64,000 bases of DNA from JALEFZ01 sp039817415 (GTDB taxonomy: Bacteria; Bacteroidota; Bacteroidia; J057): contig JBCBVV010000013.1 in the NCBI GenBank assembly GCA_039817415.1, forward strand, positions 62,001 through 126,000. The letters run 5' to 3'. Shown here in pieces: positions 43,899 through 51,970 of this stretch. The translations under genes and the position numbers were made by a program. The notes beneath the pieces were generated by a model that was given only the letters and a program-made list of their open reading frames with translations, was not told the origin of the DNA and made no database searches. Every line of letters starts with the position of its first letter. Position 1 is the first letter of the stretch.

Positions 43899-44516
43899 CT
43901 ACCCTCCCAAGCGAATAACTTTCTCAAATTCTCCAAATTCACGGTGCATATTTGAGGCAAGGATGAATATTCTATTATCCGCAAATCTATTGATCATTTC
44001 AAGGATCATCGCTGCATTGTCCTCGTCCATAAAACTTGTCGGTTCATCCAACAAGAGAATAGGTGTGTCTGAAAGTAAGGTCATACCTACCATAGCCCGC
44101 TGTAACATACCTGAGGAGAAATATCTCAACCTTTTATCTTTATGAGGCCTCAAATTGAGATGATCAATGACTTCATCTATACTAGGTAGAAGGCAATTTT
44201 TCCAAGAAAAATGTAGATCCAATTGTTCAGCAAGGCTTAAATCCAGATAAGTTTCTATGTACGGTCCATTCCAACTGATGTAATTGTACATCTCATTTGC
44301 TAGAACTTTTTTACCATTAACCTCAAGAATAAGTTTCCCTTCACTAGGAGACATTTGCCCAGCAATGATTCTCATAAGGGTGGATTTTCCCGAGCCATTA
44401 GATCCCACCAAGGCTAGTTTTCCTTGTTTTTGAAAGGAGGATGAAATGCTTCTAAATAACCATCTTTGGTAAAATTTTTTCCCTATACCCTCTAATGTGA
44501 GATTAACTTCCTGCAT
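43899..44516 (-). CDS. ABC transporter ATP-binding protein (orphan)
   Basis: A 205-residue ATPase: Walker A GSNGSGKST (about 38-46), signature FSSGMLQR in place of LSGGQ, Walker B ILLLDEPTSFMD, and an H-loop-like ILASNMHREFGEFE with weak histidine placement. No permease is beside it, so the partner is unknown; similarity to CcmA-type small ATPases is likely. Start 44516 was chosen (not 44537); it lies only 5 nt after a TACCTTTA promoter box. Confidence 0.88.
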   Translation of the reverse strand: MQEVNLTLEGIGKKFYQRWLFRSISSSFQKQGKLALVGSNGSGKSTLMRIIAGQMSPSEGKLILEVNGKKVLANEMYNYISWNGPYIETYLDLSLAEQLDLHFSWKNCLLPSIDEVIDHLNLRPHKDKRLRYFSSGMLQRAMVGMTLLSDTPILLLDEPTSFMDEDNAAMILEMINRFADNRIFILASNMHREFGEFEKVIRLGG

Positions 44517-44520
44517 GGGA

Positions 44521-44551
44521 TAAAGGTAATTTCCCACTTGATTGAAAGCAA
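44521..44551 (-). promoter_or_regulatory. Promoter of the orphan ABC ATPase, very close to the start codon
   Basis: Minus strand TTG (complement of 44549-44551), 20 nt, TACCTTTA (complement of 44521-44528). The box ends 4 nt before the ATG at 44516, so transcription would start at or just around the start codon, implying a nearly leaderless mRNA. Confidence 0.5.
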
Positions 44552-44567
44552 TGAGAAATTCCTACAA

Positions 44568-44607
44568 AAAAAGGGTAGAAGCAATTCATCGTGCTTCTAC
44601 CCTTTTT
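44568..44607. terminator. Bidirectional terminator after lpxA
   Basis: Perfect 16-bp stem AAAAAGGGTAGAAGCA (44568-44583) / TGCTTCTACCCTTTTT (44592-44607), 25 bp after the lpxA stop on the minus strand. Confidence 0.92.
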
Positions 44608-44632
44608 CATTTGATGTCAAGTCGTTCAGGTG

Positions 44633-45646
44633 TTAGGCATGCCCCTTGATAATGCCTCTTGTTGCTTTTCGAATGAAGGTGAGAATTTCATCCCTTTCTT
44701 CACTGGAAAGCATCTGAGTTTCTACGTAATCAAGTGCTTGGCCTGTATTCATACCGGATACGAAAATCTTTCTGTAAATCTCCTGAATATAGTTGATGGT
44801 TTCATTGGAGAAGCCTCTTCTTCTGAGTCCAATGGAATTGACACCTACATACTGAAGAGGAGAACGACCTGCTTTCACAAAAGTGGGAACATCTTTGGTA
44901 ACCACAGAATGTCCTGCAATCATCGCATGCTTCCCAATTTTAACGAATTGGTGAATTCCAGTCATACCCCCAATGATGGCCCAGTCGCCTATTTCCACAT
45001 GGCCAGCCATGTTTACAGCATTCACCACTATGACGTGATCTCCGATGATGCAGTCATGTGCAATATGTGCATATGCCATGATGAGGACATGCTTGCCAAT
45101 TTCTGTCTTCCCATGAAATTCAGTTCCTCTGTTAAGGGTGGCACATTCTCTAATGGTGGAATAATCACCAATCTCCAATGTGGTCTTTTCTCCTTTGAAT
45201 TTGAGGTCCTGTGGAATAGCTGAGATGACTGCACCTGAAAATATTTTGACATGCTTACCAATTCTAGCACCATCATGGATGATAGAGGAAGATCCCAACC
45301 AGCAGTGATCGCCTATAACAACCCCACCGTGAATATTAACACCGGGTTGCATGTGAACGTGATCTCCAATCTGGACTCTAGCTATTTGTGGCTCTCTGTT
45401 TTCTCTCCAGTACTCAATTTTTGAAGCGTCAGCGGATATGACTGTATTCGGCATGATTTTACAATTCTTACCGATGCTGACACCATCATAAATTACTACG
45501 TGCGAATCGATTTCACATCCTTCGCCAATTTCTACGTCAGCACTGATACTACAAAAGGGACCGATTTTAACGGACTCATGTATCCTTGCATCAGGATGAA
45601 TAAAAGACTGAGGGTAATTGTGATTCGCGGGTGAGGAAAAGGTCAT
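44633..45646 (-). CDS. lpxA: LpxA: UDP-GlcNAc O-acyltransferase with an extra beta-helix block
   Basis: Left-handed hexapeptide beta-helix acyltransferase, first step of lipid A synthesis. Diagnostic pieces: IHPDARIHESVKIGPF at the start, AIPQDLKFKGE, RECATLNRGTEF, AYAHIAHDC (catalytic His) and IGLRRRGFSNETI. Length is 337 residues against 255-265 usually: an insertion of about 71 residues lies between the N-terminal coils and IPQDLK. It appears as a repeat of one turn (SIGKNCKIMPNTVISA at 57-72 and RIGKHVKIFSGAVISA at 128-143). The catalytic half is intact. It overlaps lpxC-fabZ by 4 bp (ATGA) and ends the operon. Confidence 0.95.
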   Translation of the reverse strand: MTFSSPANHNYPQSFIHPDARIHESVKIGPFCSISADVEIGEGCEIDSHVVIYDGVSIGKNCKIMPNTVISADASKIEYWRENREPQIARVQIGDHVHMQPGVNIHGGVVIGDHCWLGSSSIIHDGARIGKHVKIFSGAVISAIPQDLKFKGEKTTLEIGDYSTIRECATLNRGTEFHGKTEIGKHVLIMAYAHIAHDCIIGDHVIVVNAVNMAGHVEIGDWAIIGGMTGIHQFVKIGKHAMIAGHSVVTKDVPTFVKAGRSPLQYVGVNSIGLRRRGFSNETINYIQEIYRKIFVSGMNTGQALDYVETQMLSSEERDEILTFIRKATRGIIKGHA

Positions 45647-47040
45647 AATTTGTCTTTTGGAACTACAGAGGCTACAAGATCAGCTGAACAAACCAATTGG
45701 CCGTCAACGGTTATTTTACCCTTCATTTTGCAAATGTTTCGCTTAAGGGCGGTCATTTCCAGTTCAAGAATGAGGGTGTCACCTGGAATAACAGGCTTTT
45801 TAAATCTGGCGTTGTCTATGGCTAGGAAATATACCCAGATTGACTTGGGATTTTCTATAGTGTTCAACAACAAAATCCCACCTACCTGTGCCATGGCTTC
45901 TAATTGAAGTACTCCTGGCATAATAGGGTTTCCTGGGAAGTGCCCTTGGAAAAAGGGCTCATTTATTGTGACATTTTTTAGTCCTGTGATGGTCCTTTCT
46001 GTAAATTCAAGTACCCGATCCACTAGGACAAAGGGATATCTATGTGGCAGGATTTCATGTATGGCGTTGATGTCAAAAACAAGTCCTTTTGCCTTGTTCT
46101 TTTGGAATCTACGGGCAATTTTATCCTGCTTGATTTTATTTTTGATTTGCTTGGCAAGGGCGACATTGGCTTTATGCCCTGGACGGGAAGCCATGATTTT
46201 ACCCTTAATGGGCATGCCGACAAGTGCCAAATCTCCTATCAAATCAAGTAATTTATGCCTGGCGGGCTCATTTTCATGTCTAAGTCCACCTTCTGCATTT
46301 AAGTATCCTTCTTTAATCTCAAGATCAGGGGCTTTATAAATCTCCTTTAATTTTGAGATGGTGGAATCATCTATCTCCCTGTCCATGACTACCACAGCAC
46401 TTTCAAGACTTGCTCCCTGAATAAGTCCTGCTTGGTGCAAGGCCTCGACTTCATGAAGAAAACAGAAGGTTCTCGAATCAGCTATATGACGAGCAAACTC
46501 ATCGATATGCTGCATTTTGGCTTGTTGAGCGGGTAGAAAGTCTGACCCAAAATCAATCATCACATTTGCCTGGAAGCTTTTGGAAGGGAATGCTGCTAGA
46601 TCAACTTCCTTTTCCTCATCCTGATAATGGATGGCATCTTCTATGACAAAATATTCTCTAACAGCCTCTTGTTCCTCAAGGCCAGCTTCAAGAAGTACCT
46701 CAATGAAAGATTTAGAACTACCATCCATGGCGGGTGGCTCAGGTCCGTCTAATTGAATGAGGACATTGTCAAGTTGAAGGCCTGCTAAAGAAGCAAGAAC
46801 ATGCTCAACCGTATGAACCTTAGTGTCTTTGTTCAATCCTATAGTCGTGCCTCGAGATGTATCAACGACCAGGTCTACATCTGCAGGAATCAAGGGCTGG
46901 TCTTCCAAATCAGTACGTTGGAAAACAAAACCGTGATTCTCAGGAGCTGGACCAAAAGTCATGGTCACAGGCTTACCTGTATGTAATCCTACGCCTGAAA
47001 CCGAGACATGGGACTTGAGGGTGTGTTGCTTTTCATTCAT
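45643..47040 (-). CDS. lpxC-fabZ: Bifunctional LpxC (UDP-3-O-acyl-GlcNAc deacetylase) / FabZ (beta-hydroxyacyl-ACP dehydratase)
   Basis: A 465-residue fusion characteristic of Bacteroidota. LpxC part (about 1-300): SVSGVGLHTGKP, THTVEHVLASL-type zinc site (HTVEHVLA) and NEPARHKLLDLIGDLAL with the second His and Asp ligands. FabZ part (about 315-465): IHEILPHRYPFVLVDRV (catalytic His), GHFPGNPIMPGVLQLEAMAQ (Glu). It joins the second lipid A step to fatty-acid elongation so hydroxyacyl-ACP use can be balanced. Middle gene of lpxD-lpxC/fabZ-lpxA; lpxD stops 15 bp upstream. Confidence 0.97.
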   Translation of the reverse strand: MNEKQHTLKSHVSVSGVGLHTGKPVTMTFGPAPENHGFVFQRTDLEDQPLIPADVDLVVDTSRGTTIGLNKDTKVHTVEHVLASLAGLQLDNVLIQLDGPEPPAMDGSSKSFIEVLLEAGLEEQEAVREYFVIEDAIHYQDEEKEVDLAAFPSKSFQANVMIDFGSDFLPAQQAKMQHIDEFARHIADSRTFCFLHEVEALHQAGLIQGASLESAVVVMDREIDDSTISKLKEIYKAPDLEIKEGYLNAEGGLRHENEPARHKLLDLIGDLALVGMPIKGKIMASRPGHKANVALAKQIKNKIKQDKIARRFQKNKAKGLVFDINAIHEILPHRYPFVLVDRVLEFTERTITGLKNVTINEPFFQGHFPGNPIMPGVLQLEAMAQVGGILLLNTIENPKSIWVYFLAIDNARFKKPVIPGDTLILELEMTALKRNICKMKGKITVDGQLVCSADLVASVVPKDKL

Positions 47041-47055
47041 GAATCCAAAACTTCA

Positions 47056-48096
47056 CTAATCCTTATTATTATGCAATTGCTCCAGTTGTGCGATTCTTTT
47101 ATTCAATTCCTCCAACTTTCGAAAGAGAACTTCAGATTTTAATTGTTGCCTAAATGGTTGAATCGGAGAACCCCTGAACGCCTGCCCTTGCTTTTTGATG
47201 GAACGATTTACGCCAGATTGAGCATCAATTTTGGTTTGGTCTGCAATATTCAGATGTCCAACAATACCCACTTGGCCACCGATCATAACATATTTTCCCA
47301 ATTTAGTGCTTCCAGCTATTCCAGCTTGGGCCGCAATAACGGTATTTTCTCCTATTTCCACATTATGCGCGAGCTGAACAAGGTTATCTATTTTTGCGCC
47401 TTTTTTGACAAGGGTAGAGCCCAATGTAGCTCTGTCTAAGGTCGCATTAGCACCTACCTCGACTTCATCTTCCAAAACTACATTTCCCAGTTGAGGAATT
47501 TTTTGGAAGGTACCATCTTCTTTAGGGGCGAATCCGAAGCCATCACTTCCGATTACAGCACCAGCGTGGATGATACAATCGTTGCCTACTATACATTCGT
47601 GATAAATGCTTACTTGAGGATGAATAACTGAATTCTTGCCCACTTGGACTTTTTCTCCTATGTAAACAAAGGGAAAAATTTTTGCCCCCTTTTCTACTAC
47701 TGCTTCGGCTCCAATGTAGGCGAAAGGTCCTACGAATACATCCTCTCCAACCTTAGCCGAAGGATGTACGAAAGCTTGAGCATCAATGCCTGATTTGGTA
47801 TTGTTTTGATTCTGAAGTTGGCTTACCGCTTGCATCAACATTGTAAAGGCTGCGTAAGGGTCATCTACGCGAAGAAGAGTGGCCGAAATGTGATGCTTAG
47901 GCACAAAATCGTTTGAAACGATGACGGCGCTAGCTGCTGTCTGGTAAATGAAGGACTCATATTTCATGTTTGCCAAAAAGGAGAGACTTCCTTCATGCCC
48001 TTCTTCTATTTTGGAAATAGTATGAAGTTCGAGGGTTTCATCTCCCTCTATGTTAGCATTGATTAACTCAGCAACTTGCCTAATGGGCCACTTCAT
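47056..48096 (-). CDS. lpxD: LpxD: UDP-3-O-(3-hydroxyacyl)glucosamine N-acyltransferase
   Basis: A 346-residue hexapeptide-repeat acyltransferase: N-terminal uridine-binding domain (SFLANMKYESFIYQTAASAVIV), beta-helix with HPSAKVGEDVFVGPF, GFGFAPKEDGTFQKIPQLG, and the catalytic His in LAHNVEIGENTVIAAQ; the C-terminal helix (VLFRKLEELNKRIAQLEQLH) is the acyl-carrier-binding tail. Third enzyme of lipid A biosynthesis. First gene of the lpx operon with its own promoter just upstream. Confidence 0.97.
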   Translation of the reverse strand: MKWPIRQVAELINANIEGDETLELHTISKIEEGHEGSLSFLANMKYESFIYQTAASAVIVSNDFVPKHHISATLLRVDDPYAAFTMLMQAVSQLQNQNNTKSGIDAQAFVHPSAKVGEDVFVGPFAYIGAEAVVEKGAKIFPFVYIGEKVQVGKNSVIHPQVSIYHECIVGNDCIIHAGAVIGSDGFGFAPKEDGTFQKIPQLGNVVLEDEVEVGANATLDRATLGSTLVKKGAKIDNLVQLAHNVEIGENTVIAAQAGIAGSTKLGKYVMIGGQVGIVGHLNIADQTKIDAQSGVNRSIKKQGQAFRGSPIQPFRQQLKSEVLFRKLEELNKRIAQLEQLHNNKD

Positions 48097-48120
48097 TCGA
48101 AAAATTGAATTAATTGGAGG

Positions 48121-48151
48121 TAAAAGTAGGTCATATGTGAAGCTTTGTCAA
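48121..48151 (-). promoter_or_regulatory. Promoter of the lpxD-lpxC/fabZ-lpxA operon
   Basis: Minus strand TTG (complement of 48149-48151), 20 nt, TACTTTTA (complement of 48121-48128). It predicts a leader of about 20 nt to the lpxD ATG (48096) and sits directly after the dihydroorotase-like gene (stop at 48153). Confidence 0.55.
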
Positions 48152-48152
48152 T

Positions 48153-49448
48153 TTAATTTCGGCTAAGCCATTGACCATTGACAAAGATACCTTCGATTTT
48201 CCCCTTGAGCGTCTGTCCCAATAGGGGTGAATTTTTAGCCCTGGAAGGGATATCTCCTGAATTAAATATCCATTCTTTATCAGGATCAAACATAGTCAAT
48301 TCAGCTACCGAACCTATATTAATGTGTGGGATATCCAATTGAAGGATTTTCCTGGGGTTAATGGCGATTTTTTCAATAATCTCCGACCAGGATAATATGC
48401 TTTTACCTATCAGACTTGTATTCAAGGTATGCAAGAAGGTTTGTAATCCTAGCATCCCTGCTTCTGCCAAGGGAAATTCGAGTTGCTTTTCCTCTATGCC
48501 TTGTGCCCTATGACCCGTCGTTAGGACATCGACAGTTCCTTGCTTGGTATGGTTCAGTAATTCTTGAATCTGCTTTTTACTTCTCAAAGGCGGAATTACC
48601 TTCAGATTTGTATCAAAACTAACCAATTCCTCTTCAGAGAAATGAAGGTAGTAGGCTGGCATACCAACGCTAAGTGATAATTCCTCTTTCTTGCGGGCCA
48701 ATTCATCTAATACTTTAGGAGAAGATACCGGCTGAACATGCATTTTGCCTTCTTCGTAGGCAAGGATTTCTAGGTCTCTAAGAAGTGAGGAAGTCTCTGC
48801 GACTTCTGGTATGGGGACCATTCCTAACTGAAGGGACATGATCCCTTCATTGATTTGCCCGTCATGCATCAGGTTAGCAGACATCGTATGGTGGATCATC
48901 AAGCCATCAAAGGATCGCATGTATCTCAGTGCTCTCCCTAATAACTCTTCCCGCTGAATGGGATGTATACCATCTGTAAATGCCAGTGCTCCATGAGTAT
49001 GCATTTCATACAATTCGGCTAGTTCTTTGCCCTTGTTGTGCTCGCTGACACAACCCGTGAAGTGTATATTCAGGGGTAGGTGCTGACTCTGCTGCTTTAG
49101 ACTTTGTAATGGAATAGCTTTATCAATGACAGGATCAGTATTAGGATAACAAAGAATGCTGGTGAATCCTCCCTTGAAAGCTGCTTCAGCTAATTCATTC
49201 AAGTTTTCCTTGAATTCAAATCCTGGTGTATTCAAATGGACCTCCATATCCATCCAGCCAGGAGAAACCATGGTATGTTTTCCTTCAAAAGATTTTAGTG
49301 GCAAATGTTCAGCAGGATGCTCGGATTGAATATCACTGATTACACCTGATTCATTTATGTGAATGAAAACAGTTTGAAGATGAAAGGGACTATTAGGATC
49401 AATGACCTTAAGCGGTCCATACCAGCTAGCTTCTGTAGGTTTACCCAT
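48153..49448 (-). CDS. Dihydroorotase-like protein, probably non-catalytic (PyrC'-type)
   Basis: A 431-residue amidohydrolase-fold protein aligned to class I dihydroorotase, but active-site residues are lost: the HxH metal motif is Glu69-Val-His71 (PGWMDMEVHLNTPG), the substrate Arg of HLRePG is Asn73, and the metal-binding Asp near the C-terminus of the barrel is Gly312 (TTGHRAQ instead of TDHAP). KENLNELAEAAFKGGFTS and PNTDPVID are kept. Degenerate dihydroorotases of this type occur in Bacteroidota and, in Pseudomonas, serve as a structural partner of aspartate transcarbamoylase. It is 7 bp after the BatA-type gene. No pyr genes are in the window. Confidence 0.88.
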   Translation of the reverse strand: MGKPTEASWYGPLKVIDPNSPFHLQTVFIHINESGVISDIQSEHPAEHLPLKSFEGKHTMVSPGWMDMEVHLNTPGFEFKENLNELAEAAFKGGFTSILCYPNTDPVIDKAIPLQSLKQQSQHLPLNIHFTGCVSEHNKGKELAELYEMHTHGALAFTDGIHPIQREELLGRALRYMRSFDGLMIHHTMSANLMHDGQINEGIMSLQLGMVPIPEVAETSSLLRDLEILAYEEGKMHVQPVSSPKVLDELARKKEELSLSVGMPAYYLHFSEEELVSFDTNLKVIPPLRSKKQIQELLNHTKQGTVDVLTTGHRAQGIEEKQLEFPLAEAGMLGLQTFLHTLNTSLIGKSILSWSEIIEKIAINPRKILQLDIPHINIGSVAELTMFDPDKEWIFNSGDIPSRAKNSPLLGQTLKGKIEGIFVNGQWLSRN

Positions 49449-49455
49449 GAAGGTG

Positions 49456-51519
49456 TCAGTTTAAGCGCAATTTGATCACAAGGATTTCCAGGATCAAAAA
49501 CAAAATTGCCCCTAAAATAAAATATTTCCAAAGCGGAATGCCTTCTTGTTCTTCTTGTATCCTACGACTAATCTGCTCAGCCTTGGGTTCCAAAATGCTT
49601 ACTCCCTCAAGACCAGTAGCATTGATGAGGTTTTTGAGGTCTTTTTGACTGTTGTAAGCTAATTGGCTCTCCTGATCGGATATGTTGAAAGATATTTTTT
49701 TCAGCAGTTGCCCTTCCTGTTCAATGGTGTAATTCCCTTGCTGTAGTTCGATTCGCGAAAAATTCAATGTAGTGGCACCCCCTTGCACATATTGTTCGGG
49801 CGTGAAGCTATTTCCATTGGGATCTTTCATAATGATGAGATCCTGTGTATTTGAAGTTCTTATTCGCTCTGGTTGGTAACTGCCAATCGTTTGCCCAGTT
49901 TCATTGTTACCTGTCTGGCTCATGATTTGGGTCATGCGAAACATAAGCGGAAGGAAAATAGATTTGACATGTAAGTCTGTCCAATTGTCCCCAGGGAAAA
50001 TAGTAAAAGTATACATGATCCCAGGTTCTAAGTCTGATTCGACCAAAATGGGCTTCAAGTTTTCAAGGCGAATGATTTGAGTCTGAACCCTTGAATTATT
50101 TGTCTTGAAGGGATAGTATTTGTAGATATTAGGAGCATCAAATTCTTGATTGTTTTGTGGATCTGTAAAGATACCTTCAAAAATAGGATGGTCCAGTTCA
50201 GCTTGATTCGCTTTTTGACCGCTTTTTATACTAACTGCCTCAGCAAAGGTCCCAATTTTCAGCGAACTCATAAAACTGTTTACAGATTCCAGTTTCATAT
50301 CATCTCCTGGTATGAAAAGGACACTTCCTCCGTCGGTTAAAAAGTTTCTGATCTTTTCCTGCAATCCACTTGTGAGGTCTTTGATGCCTACCAAGACAAT
50401 TGATTTGTAATCTGAAAGGGTAACTGTAGAAGCATTTCGAATGGGAAAAATATCGCTATCGAAGGTTTGGAAAAGATTTTTGTAAAGTAGGTTGACATTA
50501 TAGGATACCTGGTCTTCCAGTACCAATACCTTTTCAGACGCTGGGACATACAGGCTAAAGTATCTGTTGTTGTCAAAGTCAATGGGATTGTCATCAATTT
50601 GTATTTCTCCACTAAGCCATCCTGATTCAGTAGGAGTGAAGGTGAGGGACAATTCCTTTTCGGATTGTTTGTCGACATCTGTATTGTTGATGGCGACGAC
50701 CTTTCCAGCCAATACAACCCTTACATTGACATCTTTGATGTTTTCCTCACTGTCATTGGTCAAGCTTAGGCTCATGCTAACTGGCTTCCCTTTCTCCAGA
50801 ATTTTGGATTCAATTTGATGCCCTTTGATATAGACGTTCTTTTGCTCTCTACTTGCCAAGGGAACCAAGCGTACTTGAATACTTGAATCTTGCTTAATCC
50901 CTTCCAATTGATCGGCAATGATGGTAGATTCTTGAAAATCACTCATGACAATCATTTCCATATCTGAGAAACTTGCCTTGGAGAAGATATCCTTTTGTAA
51001 TTCAAGAATCTCACGAAGGGACCGGTCATTCTGCTCGATGGTTAATTCTCCTAAAGCCTCCATCGCCTCTTCCTGTTTCCCATAGGCATAGTTCAGCCTT
51101 AGGTTGCTAGAAGGCATAATCAAGATTTCTGCTTTTTTATTATAGGCCTTGATGATGGTTCTGGCTAGGGAAATAGCTTGTTGGAAATAGTTTCCTTTTT
51201 CATTCCCTGCCTTCATGCTGTAAGAGTTGTCAATAACGATGGCAATGGACCTACCTGAGTCATTGATCTGTTTATTTTCTTTTAGAATGACGGGTCTAGC
51301 AAATGCGCATACAAGGAGGGCGATGGCGAGTAAGCGAAGAAGAAGTAAAAGCCACTGTTTGAATTTCACCCTTCTTACAACAGTCTTTTTGACTTCCTTA
51401 ACGAAGGCTACGTTACTAAATAAAATTTCCTTCGGGCGCTGAAGATTGAAGAAGTGTACGATAATAGGAACTGAGAGTGCTAACAATCCCCACAGAAGGC
51501 CCGGACTAAGAAATGTCAT
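49456..51519 (-). CDS. BatA/aerotolerance-type membrane protein with VWA domain
   Basis: A 687-residue protein starting with a BatA N-terminal domain (FLSPGLLWGLLALSVPIIVHFFNLQRP, first TM), second TM (LLLLLRLLAIALLVCAFARPV), then a von Willebrand A domain with MIDAS sequence D97-NS99-YS101 (IDNSYSM), an Ig-like/CARDB region (about 230-320), a glutamine-amidotransferase-like domain (VLFIPGDDMK), and a final TM near the C-terminus. BatA proteins are Bacteroidota envelope proteins first linked to aerotolerance. A 7-bp palindrome at 51556-51574 precedes it. Confidence 0.92.
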   Translation of the reverse strand: MTFLSPGLLWGLLALSVPIIVHFFNLQRPKEILFSNVAFVKEVKKTVVRRVKFKQWLLLLLRLLAIALLVCAFARPVILKENKQINDSGRSIAIVIDNSYSMKAGNEKGNYFQQAISLARTIIKAYNKKAEILIMPSSNLRLNYAYGKQEEAMEALGELTIEQNDRSLREILELQKDIFSKASFSDMEMIVMSDFQESTIIADQLEGIKQDSSIQVRLVPLASREQKNVYIKGHQIESKILEKGKPVSMSLSLTNDSEENIKDVNVRVVLAGKVVAINNTDVDKQSEKELSLTFTPTESGWLSGEIQIDDNPIDFDNNRYFSLYVPASEKVLVLEDQVSYNVNLLYKNLFQTFDSDIFPIRNASTVTLSDYKSIVLVGIKDLTSGLQEKIRNFLTDGGSVLFIPGDDMKLESVNSFMSSLKIGTFAEAVSIKSGQKANQAELDHPIFEGIFTDPQNNQEFDAPNIYKYYPFKTNNSRVQTQIIRLENLKPILVESDLEPGIMYTFTIFPGDNWTDLHVKSIFLPLMFRMTQIMSQTGNNETGQTIGSYQPERIRTSNTQDLIIMKDPNGNSFTPEQYVQGGATTLNFSRIELQQGNYTIEQEGQLLKKISFNISDQESQLAYNSQKDLKNLINATGLEGVSILEPKAEQISRRIQEEQEGIPLWKYFILGAILFLILEILVIKLRLN

Positions 51520-51555
51520 GAAATTTTATTAAAAGATGTAACTGTTATAAGAATC

Positions 51556-51574
51556 TGTACGTCCCTAACGTACA
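51556..51574. promoter_or_regulatory. Palindrome upstream of the BatA-type gene
   Basis: TGTACGT-CCCTA-ACGTACA, 7-bp perfect arms, about 37 bp before the ATG at 51519. Position and symmetry suit an operator. Confidence 0.4.
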
Positions 51575-51734
51575 ACATTAATCCAAATTAATAAAAATCT
51601 GTCTTTGTGGGCATTTGGCAAGACTTGCAAAATCATGAATAAGGCCGCGAAACCATAGATTTTGAGCTTGTTAAAATTGCAAAAACCTGCATTGACATTG
51701 GATTATTTTCTTATATATTAGCGGCGTTTAAATT

Positions 51735-51745
51735 TAACGGTGTAA
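51735..51745. repeat. TAACGGTGTAA, near-copy of the recurring element
   Basis: One mismatch from TAACGGTGTTA, 3 nt before the ATG at 51749. Confidence 0.35.
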
Positions 51746-51748
51746 ACT

Positions 51749-51970
51749 ATGTACTGGACTTTGGAGTTGGCGACTTATTTGGAAGATGCACCCTGGCCGG
51801 CAACGAGAGACGAATTGATTGACTTTGCCCTTAGGTCTGGTGCCCCTATGGAGGTAGTTGAAAATCTGCGTGAACTTCCCGATGAAGATTCTCCCTATGA
51901 GAATATCGAGGAGATTTGGCCTGATTACCCTTCCAAGGAGGACTTCCTTTTCAACGAGGACGAGTATTAA
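51749..51970 (+). CDS. DUF2795 domain protein
   Basis: A 73-residue protein matching the small DUF2795 family (YWTLELATYLEDAPWPATRDELIDFALRSGAPMEVVENLRELPDE), with an acidic C-terminus. Its stop overlaps the ATG of the ABC ATPase as TAATG (51970), so the two are likely translationally coupled. Function unknown; the domain often has a PAQ/'WPATRDEL' core and occurs in small regulators. Confidence 0.88.
   Translation: MYWTLELATYLEDAPWPATRDELIDFALRSGAPMEVVENLRELPDEDSPYENIEEIWPDYPSKEDFLFNEDEY

Noticed and set aside
44630..45223. 197-residue plus-strand frame
   Set aside because: Antisense to lpxA; the lpxA protein is clearly conserved.
51693..51720. E. coli-like promoter TTGACA-N16-TATATT before the DUF2795 gene
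   Set aside because: Bacteroidota housekeeping sigma factors use a different consensus, so the match may be accidental in AT-rich DNA.
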